Assembly (NCBI RefSeq): GCF_003626535.1 | Contig: NZ_RBAL01000012.1 | Location: 1-64,000, forward strand | Source of the DNA: Streptomyces hoynatensis | GTDB lineage: Bacteria > Actinomycetota > Actinomycetes > Streptomycetales > Streptomycetaceae | Length of the DNA stretch: 64,000 bases | Reading direction: 5' to 3' | Shown: positions 56,699 through 64,000 of the stretch, one piece after another | How the letters are laid out: each line of letters starts with the position of its first letter | Position numbering within the stretch: the stretch's first letter is position 1 | Position numbers and translations under genes: made by a program | The notes under the pieces: generated by a model | The model's database searches: none | What the model saw: the letters and a program-made list of their open reading frames with translations, nothing else | What the model was told of the DNA's origin: nothing

Positions 56699-58138
56699 AT
56701 GACGGAGCTCACCGCACTGACCGCCGCCGAGCTGACCGCGGGCTACGCCGCGGGGGAGTTCTCCCCGGTGGAGGCCGCCACCGCCGCCCTGGAGCGGGCC
56801 GAGGAGGCCCAACAGGCGGTCAACGCCTTCGTGTTCCTCGACCGCGAGGAGGCGCTGCGCCGGGCGCGCGAGGCCGGGGAACGCTGGCGGCGCGGGGCGC
56901 CGGCCGGCCCGGTGGACGGCGTGCCGGTGACCGTCAAGGACATCCTGCTGCTGCGCGGGCACCCCACCAGGCGCGGCTCGGCGGCCGTGCCCGCGCCGGG
57001 GCCGGACGCGGAGGACGCGCCCGCGGTCGCCAGGCTGCGGGAGGCGGGCGCGGTGTTCCTCGGCAAGACCACGACCCCCGAGTACGGCTGGAAGGGCGTC
57101 ACCGACTCCCCCGCGTTCGGCTCCACCGGCAACCCCTACGACCCGACCCGCACCGCGGGCGGTTCGAGCGGCGGCAGCGCGGCGGCGGTGGCGCTGGGGG
57201 CCGGGCCGCTGAGCCTGGGCACCGACGGCGGCGGCTCGGTGCGCATCCCGGCCGCCTTCTGCGGGATCTTCGCCCTCAAGCCGACCTACGGCCGGGTGCC
57301 GCTCTACCCGGCGAGCGCCTTCGGCACCCTGGCTCACGTCGGCCCCATGACCAGGGACGCGGCGGACGCGGCGCTGCTGCTCGACGTGATCGCCCGCCCC
57401 GACTCCCGCGACTGGTCCCAGCTGGCGCCGCGGCCGGGGAGCTTCCGCGACGCGCTTGCCGGGGGCGCGGCGGGGCTGCGCGGCCTGCGGGTGGCGTACG
57501 CGCCCGCGCCCGGCGGGGCGAAGGTGCAGGGGGCGGTGGCCGCGGCGGTGCGGACCGCGGTCGCGCGCATGGCGGAGCTCGGGGCCCTGGTGGAGGAGGC
57601 GGAGCCGCCGCTGGGCCCGCCGGAGACGCTGCGGGAGGCGTTCCACGTCCTGTGGTTCAGCGGGGCGGCCCGGGTCACCCAGCACTTCGACGCGGCGCAG
57701 CGCGCCGCCCTCGACCCGGGGCTGCGGGAGATCTGCGCGGCCGGCGCCCGGTACGGGGCGCTCGACTACCTGGCGGCCGTCGACGTGCGGATGGCGGCCG
57801 GGCGGGCGATGGGCGCCTTCCACGAGCGCTACGACCTGCTGGTGACGCCGACGATGCCGCTGACCGCCTTCGGCCGGGGCGTCGAGGTGCCGGAGGGCTC
57901 GGGCCTCGGCAGGTGGACGGAGTGGACGCCGTTCACCTACCCGTTCAACATGACGCAGCAGCCCGCCGCGTCCCTGCCCTGCGGGGTGGACGCGGCCGGG
58001 CTGCCGATCGGGCTGCAGCTGGTGGGGGCGCGGCACGCGGACGCCACGGTGCTCGCGGCGGCCCACGCGCTCTACGCGGCGGGCGCCGTGGGGGCGCCGG
58101 TGACGCCCGCGCCCCGGCTCAGGCGCGGCGGAAGCTGA
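56699..58138 (+). CDS. Amidase-signature family enzyme
   Basis: A 479-residue amide hydrolase. The Ser-cisSer-Lys triad is visible: Lys in GVPVTVKDILLLRGHPTRRGS (about residue 80), and both Ser in the signature TAGGSSGGSAAAVALGAGPLSLGTDGGGSVRIPAAFCGIFALKPTYGRVP (about residues 150-200). It hydrolyses an amide to acid plus ammonia in the cytoplasm; this family is broad, so the substrate must come from context. GGAGG precedes ATG 56699. Its last 20 bases overlap, tail to tail, the DUF3830 gene. Confidence 0.92.
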   Translation: MTELTALTAAELTAGYAAGEFSPVEAATAALERAEEAQQAVNAFVFLDREEALRRAREAGERWRRGAPAGPVDGVPVTVKDILLLRGHPTRRGSAAVPAPGPDAEDAPAVARLREAGAVFLGKTTTPEYGWKGVTDSPAFGSTGNPYDPTRTAGGSSGGSAAAVALGAGPLSLGTDGGGSVRIPAAFCGIFALKPTYGRVPLYPASAFGTLAHVGPMTRDAADAALLLDVIARPDSRDWSQLAPRPGSFRDALAGGAAGLRGLRVAYAPAPGGAKVQGAVAAAVRTAVARMAELGALVEEAEPPLGPPETLREAFHVLWFSGAARVTQHFDAAQRAALDPGLREICAAGARYGALDYLAAVDVRMAAGRAMGAFHERYDLLVTPTMPLTAFGRGVEVPEGSGLGRWTEWTPFTYPFNMTQQPAASLPCGVDAAGLPIGLQLVGARHADATVLAAAHALYAAGAVGAPVTPAPRLRRGGS

Positions 58139-58673
58139 GCGTCTCGCCGAGCGCCCCCGCCCGCCACAGGTCCTGGCAGGCGTCGGCCATCCGCTCCAGC
58201 CCTTCCACCACCGTGCCCCAGACGATGCCGGGCACCCAGCCGGCGTCGCCGTTGATCAGCAGGTTGTTGCGCTCGTAGAACAGCGCGAGGTCGACGACGG
58301 TGTTCCGGCCGCGGTGGGAGGCGTCCTGCTCGTAGCCGTAGGAGGCGGTGGCCAGCTGCGTGTCGCTGAAGGTGAAATAGCACAGGTCGCCCGGAATGGG
58401 GGTGATGGTGGGGTTTTCCAGCGGCGGCTCCTGGGGGGCGAACGGCGCCACGAGCGCGTAGATCTCGTTGCGCGCGTACTTGGCGTGATAGACGTCACCA
58501 CCCAGGGGCAGCGCGTTCCACACCGCCTCGCAGGTGACGGGCGCCCGGTCGAACAGGAGCCTGGCGGTGCAACTCACCTCCCGCTTGTCGAGCGACACGG
58601 TGATGAACCTCTCCGTGGCCGCCGCCTGGGCCCGGCGGCCGGTCCCCGTCTCGGCGGGCTGGTCTGCTGACAT
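58119..58673 (-). CDS. DUF3830 family protein (cyclophilin-like fold)
   Basis: A 184-residue protein with the DUF3830 pattern: RFITVSLDKREVSCTARLLFDRAPVTCEAVWNALPLGGDVYHAKYARNEIYALVAPF, NPTITPIPGDLCYFTFS and NTVVDLALFYERNNLLINGDAGWVPGIVWGTVVEGLERMADACQDLWRAG. The fold resembles cyclophilin, but no reaction is established that I know of. Genes of this family lie beside amidases, Asp/Glu racemases and amino-acid-type ABC transporters, as here, so it is probably an enzyme or binder of the same pathway. ATG 58673 has GAGGAG six bases upstream; GTG 58694 is an alternative. Confidence 0.85.
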   Translation of the reverse strand: MSADQPAETGTGRRAQAAATERFITVSLDKREVSCTARLLFDRAPVTCEAVWNALPLGGDVYHAKYARNEIYALVAPFAPQEPPLENPTITPIPGDLCYFTFSDTQLATASYGYEQDASHRGRNTVVDLALFYERNNLLINGDAGWVPGIVWGTVVEGLERMADACQDLWRAGALGETLSFRRA

Positions 58674-58786
58674 GCCGGTCTCCTCACTGCTCACGTGTGG
58701 TGCGGATCACCGTGGGGCATGGTCGCACCGCCCGGGCCGGAAACATCAGCCGCATACATCGGGAAAGTCTGGGTAGCCGCGCCGCC

Positions 58787-59728
58787 ATGGCTCCACCAGA
58801 GGGATTCACTCATGGACATCCGGGATCAACCGGAACACATACGAAGACGCACCGCGGAAGATCCGGCGGGCTCAATCGGCGTGCGCTCCTCGGCGGCTTC
58901 GCGGCACTCGGCGTCCTGGGCGCCGCGGGGTGCAGCAGAATCGCCTCGGCGGGCACCGTCGAGGGCGGCAGCCTGCTGGATCGGCTGCGCGACAAGGGCA
59001 GCGCGAAAATCGGCATCGCCAGCGAGCCGCCCTTCGGTTACATCGACGACGACGGCGAGCCGACGGGCGAGGCACCCGAGCTCGCCAAGGTGATTTTCCG
59101 CAAACTCGGCGTCGATCATGTGACGCCCGTCCCGGTGGATTTCAGCGCGCTGATTCCGGGGCTCCAGGCGCAGCAGTTCGACGTGGTATCGGCCGGCATG
59201 TACATCAATGCGACCCGGTGTGAGCAGGTGCTCTTCGCCGATCCCGAATACATCATGCTCGACTCGTTCATCGTGCCCGCAGGCAACCCGCACCACCTCA
59301 CCGGCTACGAGGACATCGCCGAGCAGGGCCTGACCCTGGCCACCGGCGAGGCCTACGCCGAGATCGCCTACGCCGAGGCCGCGGGCGTGCAGAACATCCT
59401 GATCCTGCCCGACCAGGTGGCCGGACTCGACGCCGTGTCGCAGGGCCGCGCGGACGCGTTCGCCGGCACCAATGTCACCGTGACGGGCGTGGTCGAGGGG
59501 AATTCCCGGGTGGAGGCGATCGAGCCGTTCCAGCCGATGGTCGACGGAGAGCCCGCCTACGGCGCGGGCGGCTTCGCCTTCCGCAGATCGGAGAAGAACC
59601 TGCGGGACGCTTTCAACGTGGAGCTGCACAAACTGAAGGAGAGCGGGGAACTGCTCGACATCATGGCGCCCTTCGGCTTCACCGAGGCGGAGATGACGGA
59701 CTTCACCGCCGAGGAGCTGTGCCGATGA
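58787..59728 (+). CDS. ABC transporter substrate-binding lipoprotein, EhuB-like
   Basis: A 313-residue extracellular solute-binding lipoprotein. The N-terminus holds a Tat-type signal, LNRRALLGGFAALGVLGAAGC, with the lipobox Cys near residue 46. The mature part is a polar-amino-acid-type binding protein: SAKIGIASEPPFGYIDDDGEPTGEAPELAKVIFRKLG, VPVDFSALIPGLQAQQFDVVSAGMYINATRCEQVLFADPEYIMLDSFIV, and LTLATGEAYAEIAYAEAAG. The pattern matches EhuB ectoine/hydroxyectoine-binding proteins, but amino-acid-like ligands in general are possible. It overlaps the next gene by four bases. Confidence 0.85.
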   Translation: MAPPEGFTHGHPGSTGTHTKTHRGRSGGLNRRALLGGFAALGVLGAAGCSRIASAGTVEGGSLLDRLRDKGSAKIGIASEPPFGYIDDDGEPTGEAPELAKVIFRKLGVDHVTPVPVDFSALIPGLQAQQFDVVSAGMYINATRCEQVLFADPEYIMLDSFIVPAGNPHHLTGYEDIAEQGLTLATGEAYAEIAYAEAAGVQNILILPDQVAGLDAVSQGRADAFAGTNVTVTGVVEGNSRVEAIEPFQPMVDGEPAYGAGGFAFRRSEKNLRDAFNVELHKLKESGELLDIMAPFGFTEAEMTDFTAEELCR

Positions 59729-60456
59729 TGACCGAGGGGATGTTCACCAACTACTTCCTGCCCGGCATCTGGATCACGATTCAGGTCACCCTTTACAGCG
59801 CGGCCCTCGGCCTTGTCGTGGCCTTCGCCATCGGCCGGCTGCGCGCCTCCCGGCTGTGGATCGTGCGCTTCCTCGCGGGCTGCTATTTCGAGATCTTCCG
59901 CGGGCTTTCCGCCCTGATCCTGATGTTCTGGCTGGTTTTCGCGCTGCCGGTGATGTTCCGCTGGCAGCTGGTTCCCCTGTGGGCCGCGGTGCTCGCCCTC
60001 GGCCTCACCTACGGCGCCTACGGCTCCGAGGTGGTGCGCGGCGCCCTGGCCGCCGTGCCGGCCGCCCAGCGCGAGGCGGGGATCGCGCTCGGCTTCACCC
60101 GGTTCCAGCGGCTGCGGCGCATCGAGCTGCCCCAGGCCTGGCCCGAGATGCTGCCGCCCTTCAACAACCTGCTGATAGAGCTGCTCAAGGGCAGCGCCCT
60201 GGTGTCGACCGTGACCGTCGCGGACATGACGTTCGCCGGCAACCTGGTCCGGCTCGGCAGCAACGAGAGCGCGCCCATCTACACGCTGCTCCTCGTCCTC
60301 TACTTCGTCATGGCCTTCCTGCTCACCCGCGGCATGCGGCTGCTGGAGCGGCGCGCCAAGGCGAACGTCGGCCAGGGGCGCCTGCGGGCGAGCCTCGCGC
60401 CGCGCGAGGAGGCCGGTGAGGGCCACGGGGCGCTGACCGCGGGAGGTGCCCGATGA
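59725..60456 (+). CDS. ABC transporter permease, EhuC-like
   Basis: A 243-residue membrane subunit of the HisM/GlnP type. About five helices are visible (FLPGIWITIQVTLYSAALGLVVAFAIG, ILMFWLVFALPVMF, LVPLWAAVLALGLTYGAYGSEVVRGALAAVP). The EAA loop that docks the ATPase reads QREAGIALGFTRFQRLRRIELPQAWPEMLPPFNNLLIELLKGSAL. ATG 59725 overlaps the EhuB-like stop and has GAGGAG 8 bases upstream. The C-terminal tail (about 30 residues) is charged and cytoplasmic. Confidence 0.9.
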   Translation: MMTEGMFTNYFLPGIWITIQVTLYSAALGLVVAFAIGRLRASRLWIVRFLAGCYFEIFRGLSALILMFWLVFALPVMFRWQLVPLWAAVLALGLTYGAYGSEVVRGALAAVPAAQREAGIALGFTRFQRLRRIELPQAWPEMLPPFNNLLIELLKGSALVSTVTVADMTFAGNLVRLGSNESAPIYTLLLVLYFVMAFLLTRGMRLLERRAKANVGQGRLRASLAPREEAGEGHGALTAGGAR

Positions 60457-61106
60457 ACTGGGACTGGAGCGTCGTCGACGAGTTCATGCCGAGGTTCTGG
60501 GACGGCGTGGGCGTCACGCTGCGCGCCCTGCTGTTCGGCAGCCTGATCGCCTTCGCCCTCGGCCTGGTGTGGGCGATGGCCCAGCGCTCCGGCCACCGCT
60601 GGGTGCGCTGGCCGGTGAACGCGGTCACGGAGTTCATCCGCGACACCCCGCTGCTGGTGCAGCTGTTCTTCCTGTACTACGTGCTCCCCGAGTGGGGCCC
60701 CTCGATGTCGGCGCTGACCACCGGCATCGTCGGCCTCGGGCTGCACTACTCCACCTACACCGCCGAGGTGTACCGGGCCGGGATCGGCGGTGTCCCGGCC
60801 GGGCAGTGGGAGGCGGCGACCGCGCTGAGCCTGCCGCGCTCGCGCACCTGGATCGCCGTGATCCTGCCGCAGGCCATCCGCCGCGTGGTCCCCGCCCTGG
60901 GGAACTACGTGATCTCGATGCTGAAGGACTCCCCGATGATCGCGGTCATCGGCGCGCTCGACATGTTCGGCCAGGCCGAGGGCTACAGCAACGAGACCTT
61001 CACCGCCGAGGCGTACACGGTGGTCGGCATCGCCTTCCTCGTCATCGCCTACCCCGCCTCTCTGCTGATCAGATACCTGGAGCGCCGCCTTGCCCTCACC
61101 CGCTGA
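60453..61106 (+). CDS. ABC transporter permease, EhuD-like
   Basis: A 217-residue second permease of the same type: FWDGVGVTLRALLFGSLIAFALGLVWAMAQ, TEFIRDTPLLVQLFFLYYVLPEWGPSMSALTTGIVGLGLHYSTYTAEVYRAGIGGVPAGQWEAATALSLPRSRTWIAVILPQAIRRVVPALGNYVISMLKDSPMIAVIG. The EAA loop is GQWEAATAL...PQAIR. It pairs with the preceding permease to form the pore. ATG 60453 overlaps the upstream stop (ATGA). Confidence 0.92.
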   Translation: MNWDWSVVDEFMPRFWDGVGVTLRALLFGSLIAFALGLVWAMAQRSGHRWVRWPVNAVTEFIRDTPLLVQLFFLYYVLPEWGPSMSALTTGIVGLGLHYSTYTAEVYRAGIGGVPAGQWEAATALSLPRSRTWIAVILPQAIRRVVPALGNYVISMLKDSPMIAVIGALDMFGQAEGYSNETFTAEAYTVVGIAFLVIAYPASLLIRYLERRLALTR

Positions 61107-61899
61107 ATTCGCCAAGTCCACCTCCCGCGCCAACGGGTCCGAGCTGGTCCGCTTCGAGAAGGTCACGAAGCGGTACGGCGACGTGACCGTGCTCGACGAG
61201 CTCGACTTCTCGGTGTCCACCGGGAAGCACGTCACCCTCATCGGCCCCTCGGGCTCGGGAAAGACCACCATCCTCCGGCTGCTGATGACGCTGGTGCGCC
61301 CCGACGAGGGCACCATCCGCGTCGACGGCGACTACCTCACCCACGAGGAGCGCGGCGGCAGGCTGATCAAGGCGGGCGAGAAGCACGTCCGCGAGGTCCG
61401 CAAGAAGATCGGCATGGTCTTCCAGCAGTTCAACCTCTTCCCCAACATGCGGGTGCTGCGCAACGTCATGGAGGCGCCGGTCCACGTGCTCGGCCTGCCC
61501 AAGGACGAGGCGGAGCAGCGGGCCAGGGAGCTGATCGAGCTGGTCGGGCTCACCGAGCACCTCGACAAGTACCCCACCCAGCTGTCCGGCGGCCAGCAGC
61601 AGCGCGTCGCCATAGCCAGGGCGCTGGCCATGCGGCCGCAGGTGCTGCTGCTGGACGAGGTCACCTCCGCCCTCGACCCCGAGCTGGTGCAGGGCGTCCT
61701 CGACGTGCTGCGGGACATCGCGCACAGCACGGACATCACGATGCTCGTCGTCACCCACGAGATGAGCTTCGCCCGCGACATCTCGGACGCGGTGCTGATG
61801 TTCGACAAGGGGAAGATCGTCGAGTCCGGGCCGCCGGACAAGATCTTCAGCGAGCCCGAGCACCAGCGCACCCGCGACTTCCTGAGCACGGTCCTGTGA
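61090..61899 (+). CDS. ABC transporter ATP-binding subunit, EhuA-like
   Basis: A 269-residue ATPase that powers the importer. Walker A is GPSGSGKTT (about residues 53-61), the Q-loop is in IGMVFQQFNLFPNMRVLRNVM, the ABC signature is LSGGQQQRVAIARALAMRP, Walker B is VLLLDEVTSALDPELV and the switch His is in VVTHEMSFARDIS. The likely start is TTG 61090, 17 bases inside the permease gene, with GGAG seven bases ahead. This closes an operon of four overlapping genes; the order B-C-D-A differs from the A-B-C-D of rhizobial ehu. Confidence 0.92.
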   Translation: MPSPAEFAKSTSRANGSELVRFEKVTKRYGDVTVLDELDFSVSTGKHVTLIGPSGSGKTTILRLLMTLVRPDEGTIRVDGDYLTHEERGGRLIKAGEKHVREVRKKIGMVFQQFNLFPNMRVLRNVMEAPVHVLGLPKDEAEQRARELIELVGLTEHLDKYPTQLSGGQQQRVAIARALAMRPQVLLLDEVTSALDPELVQGVLDVLRDIAHSTDITMLVVTHEMSFARDISDAVLMFDKGKIVESGPPDKIFSEPEHQRTRDFLSTVL

Positions 61900-62115
61900 G
61901 GGGCCGGCGCACGGGGAGCGCGGCCGCGGCCTGAACCGGAGGGACGGGGCGTGAGGTGACCCGGCGGGGACGGGGCGCGAGGTGACGTGGAAGGGGCGCG
62001 CGCCGAGAGCGCCTGGCGCGTTGCGACGAACGGGGCCAACCGCGGGACCGCCGGGGCCCATCGTCGCTAGGCTTGACCCAAGCGCGGGCCGGGAGGACGC
62101 AGGCAGGAGGAGCCA

Positions 62116-62874
62116 GTGCCGATCACATCCGGGCGGACCGCCCCGTTCCACTCCGTGCGGTATGCGCTGCGGTTGCTGGAGACCATCGCCGCGGCCCCCG
62201 AGGGGCTGCCCGAGGAGGAGCTGGTCAGGCGCGCCATGGTCCCGCCCGGCTGGCAGGGGCACCTGCTGCGGATGCTGCGCCGCGAGGGCTACGTCTCCCA
62301 GCTGCCCGACGGGGCCTACGCGCCGGGCGCGGCGCTGATCGGCCTCAGCTCGGGGACGGAGCACGCGCGGGTGCGGGAGGAGAAGCTGCAGCAGGCCCTC
62401 AACGCGCTGCGCGACTCCGTCGGCGCCGCGGTCTACCTGGGCCGCTACGCCGACGGCGAGCTGGACGTGCCGCACGTCTCGGAGTCCCCGCAGCGCCCCG
62501 TGGTCAACGAGTGGGTGGACTTCAGGTCCGCCGCGCACGCCACCGCGATCGGCAAGTGCCTGCTCAGCCAGCTCGACCACGACGGCCGCCAGGACCACCT
62601 GGCCCGGCACAAGGCCGCCCGGCTCACCTCAAGGACCATCACCGACAAGCGGACGCTGCTGAGCACCCTCGACCGGCAGCCCGCCACCATGCCGGTGCTC
62701 GACCTGCAGGAGTACGCGGTGGGCACCCTGTGCGCGGCGGTGCCGCTGACCGCGGGCGCCACCGTCGGCTGCCTGGCGCTCTCGCTGCCGGTCGGCCAGG
62801 CCCACCGGCTGCGCCGCGCGGCCGAGGCGCTGAACCAGCAGGCGGCCCCCACCCTGCTCTCGCTGACGCTCTGA
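62116..62874 (+). CDS. IclR family transcriptional regulator
   Basis: A 252-residue regulator. The N-terminal winged helix is VRYALRLLETIAAAPEGLPEEELVRRAMVPPGWQGHLLRMLRREGYVSQLPDGAYAPG, more divergent than most. The IclR effector domain has GAAVYLGRYADGELDVPHVSES and the signature SAAHATAIGKCLLSQL, ending VGTLCAAVPLTAGATVGCLALSLPV. It probably senses the catabolic substrate and controls the neighbouring importer and enzymes; the double inverted repeat at 55511-55543 is one candidate site. GTG 62116 has AGGAGGAG upstream. The gap 61900-62115 holds two copies of a GGACGGGGCG(Y)GAGGTGAC unit and no gene. Confidence 0.85.
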   Translation: MPITSGRTAPFHSVRYALRLLETIAAAPEGLPEEELVRRAMVPPGWQGHLLRMLRREGYVSQLPDGAYAPGAALIGLSSGTEHARVREEKLQQALNALRDSVGAAVYLGRYADGELDVPHVSESPQRPVVNEWVDFRSAAHATAIGKCLLSQLDHDGRQDHLARHKAARLTSRTITDKRTLLSTLDRQPATMPVLDLQEYAVGTLCAAVPLTAGATVGCLALSLPVGQAHRLRRAAEALNQQAAPTLLSLTL

Positions 62875-63046
62875 TCCCCCGCCGCCGGGCGCCCGCGCCC
62901 CGGCGGCGCTCCCGCCTCCCGGCGCGTGCGCTCCCGCCTCGCGGCGCGCGCTCCGGCCGCGCGCGCCTCCCGCCGCCCCGCGCCTCCCGCCGCCGCGGGC
63001 GCCCCCGCCGGGGCGCCGTGGCCGCGGCCTTCCGCGCCCGGGGCAC

Positions 63047-63928
63047 TCAGACCTGGCGGGTGGGCAGGGCGACGATCTGCCGCAGGTTGACCCGGCGCGG
63101 GCGGCTGACCGCGTAGCCGATCAGGTCGGCCACGTCCCCGGCGGTCAGCCCGCCGAGTTCGTCGAACATCCCCGCGAGGGCCCCGGAGAGCTCGGCGTTG
63201 TCGATGTGCTCGCCCAACTCGGTGTCGGTCAGGCCCGGTTCGATGTTGGTCACCCGCACGTCCCGCGGCCCGAGTTCCGCCCGCAGGCCGGCCGCGAGCT
63301 GGGTCAGCGCCGCCTTGGTCGCCCCGTACACCGCGTAGGTGGGGAAGACCACGTGGGCGCCGATCGAGGAGACGGTGACCAGGTCGGCGGCGCCGCCGGC
63401 CCCGGCCGCGGCGAGCAGGTCCGGCGTGAAGGCGCGGACGATCCGCAGCACGCCCGTGAGGTTGGTGTCGATCATGCGCGTCCACTCGTCGATCCTGGCC
63501 TCGGCGAGCGGGTTGGGCAGCATCACCCCGGCGGCGTTGACCACCAGGTCGGGGCGGCCGAGTTCGGCGCGCACCCGGCCGGCCGCCGCCTCGACCGCGG
63601 CCCCCTCGGTGACGTCCACCGGCACCGGCAGGGCCCGTCCGCCCTCGGCGGCGATCCGCTCGGCCAGGGCGGTCAGCCGCCCGGCCCGGCGGGCGAGCAG
63701 GGCGACCCGGGCGCCGTTCGCGGCCAGCAGGCGGGCGGTGGCCTCGCCCATGCCGCTGGCCGCGCCGGTGACGACGGCGACGCGCCCGGCGAGGCCCGGG
63801 TAGGCGGCGCGGGAGGCGGCCTCCGCGGGCGTGCCGGAAGGAGCGCCGGAGGGGGCGCCGGCGTGGGGGGCCGAGGGGGTGGTGGGGGCCGGGGTGGCGG
63901 CCGGGGTGGGGTGCTGGTGCTGGGTCAT
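63047..63928 (-). CDS. Short-chain dehydrogenase/reductase
   Basis: A 293-residue Rossmann-fold oxidoreductase. After a low-complexity Pro/Ala N-terminal tail of about 45 residues comes the cofactor loop VAVVTGAASGMGEATARLL, ALLARRAGRL, the NAAG motif in LVVNAAGVML, the catalytic Ser in LVTVSSIGAHV and YGATK (Tyr-x3-Lys, about residues 216-220), followed by NIEPGLTDTEL. An Arg/Arg pair after the second strand suggests NADP(H). Of the clavaldehyde-dehydrogenase-like SDR type; the substrate is unknown. It converges on the IclR gene. The gap 62875-63046 is a GC-rich low-complexity spacer, and 63929-64000 shows nothing. Confidence 0.88.
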   Translation of the reverse strand: MTQHQHPTPAATPAPTTPSAPHAGAPSGAPSGTPAEAASRAAYPGLAGRVAVVTGAASGMGEATARLLAANGARVALLARRAGRLTALAERIAAEGGRALPVPVDVTEGAAVEAAAGRVRAELGRPDLVVNAAGVMLPNPLAEARIDEWTRMIDTNLTGVLRIVRAFTPDLLAAAGAGGAADLVTVSSIGAHVVFPTYAVYGATKAALTQLAAGLRAELGPRDVRVTNIEPGLTDTELGEHIDNAELSGALAGMFDELGGLTAGDVADLIGYAVSRPRRVNLRQIVALPTRQV

Positions 63929-64000
63929 CGCCCGTGCTCCTCGTGAGATCCGGTGTCGGTGCCTGTGGTGGCGGACACGAGTCTGGGCGCGGCGGAGGAC

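Noticed and set aside
58787..61899. Confident ectoine importer
   Set aside because: Transporter subunits resemble Ehu proteins, but the ectoine-degradation enzymes are missing nearby, so only family-level names are used.

Overview
This window comes from the chromosome of a very GC-rich actinomycete, most likely a Streptomyces or close relative. The signs are the overall base composition, frequent GTG starts, 4-base ATGA/GTGA gene overlaps, a perfect CebR operator (TGGGAGCGCTCCCA), a DUF574 methyltransferase, and tandem XRE/DUF5753 (Scr/WhiJ-type) regulator modules. The many carbohydrate-active enzymes, uptake genes and decayed gene fragments suggest an accessory or arm region. I saw no rRNA, tRNA, CRISPR array, insertion sequence or replication origin.

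Layout. 1-5.1 kb: gene debris (a regulator-like tail, a frameshifted pentapeptide protein, an internally deleted hydrolase) around a GNAT enzyme and a two-gene unit pairing an AbiEii-type nucleotidyltransferase with an uncharacterised protein that carries an internal duplication. 5.2-14 kb: a LacI regulator, an aldo/keto reductase, then copZ-copA with CsoR-type copper operators. A second promoter of the same design faces the other way, toward a 34-codon reading frame, an SMP-30 lactonase and nadE. 14-33 kb: plant-polysaccharide genes (LacI + GH51 arabinofuranosidase, PL9-like secreted lyase, LacI + GH10-CBM2 xylanase with a clear promoter and operator, a CebR-boxed secreted carbohydrate-binding protein, GH15 enzyme), interspersed with acetyltransferases, a two-gene CrcB fluoride exporter, an aminoglycoside-phosphotransferase-like kinase and a flavin reductase. 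33-40.5 kb: a DUF574 methyltransferase, an MFS exporter and two tandem XRE/DUF5753 modules on the minus strand. These share a nearly identical 285-bp block, and one module is reduced to a fused 34-codon relic at its 5' end. 40.6-41.5 kb: a VOC protein and an AraC regulator.

41.6-49.0 kb: a divergent sugar cluster. On the minus strand are a TIM-barrel isomerase and a DUF5060/DUF4038 glycoside hydrolase; on the plus strand are a split transketolase, an FGGY kinase and a SorC regulator. The set matches the transketolase route of D-apiose catabolism plus a GH140-like apiosidase, which is my best candidate for an undescribed system in this genus. 49-53 kb: a secreted M6-type peptidase, a PAS-GGDEF-EAL protein and a recombinase-like fragment.

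53.4-63.9 kb: an uptake and catabolic cluster of unknown substrate: two Asp/Glu-racemase-superfamily enzymes, a 2-hydroxyacid dehydrogenase, an amidase, a DUF3830 protein, a polar-amino-acid/ectoine-type ABC transporter (EhuBCDA-like), an IclR regulator and an SDR enzyme.
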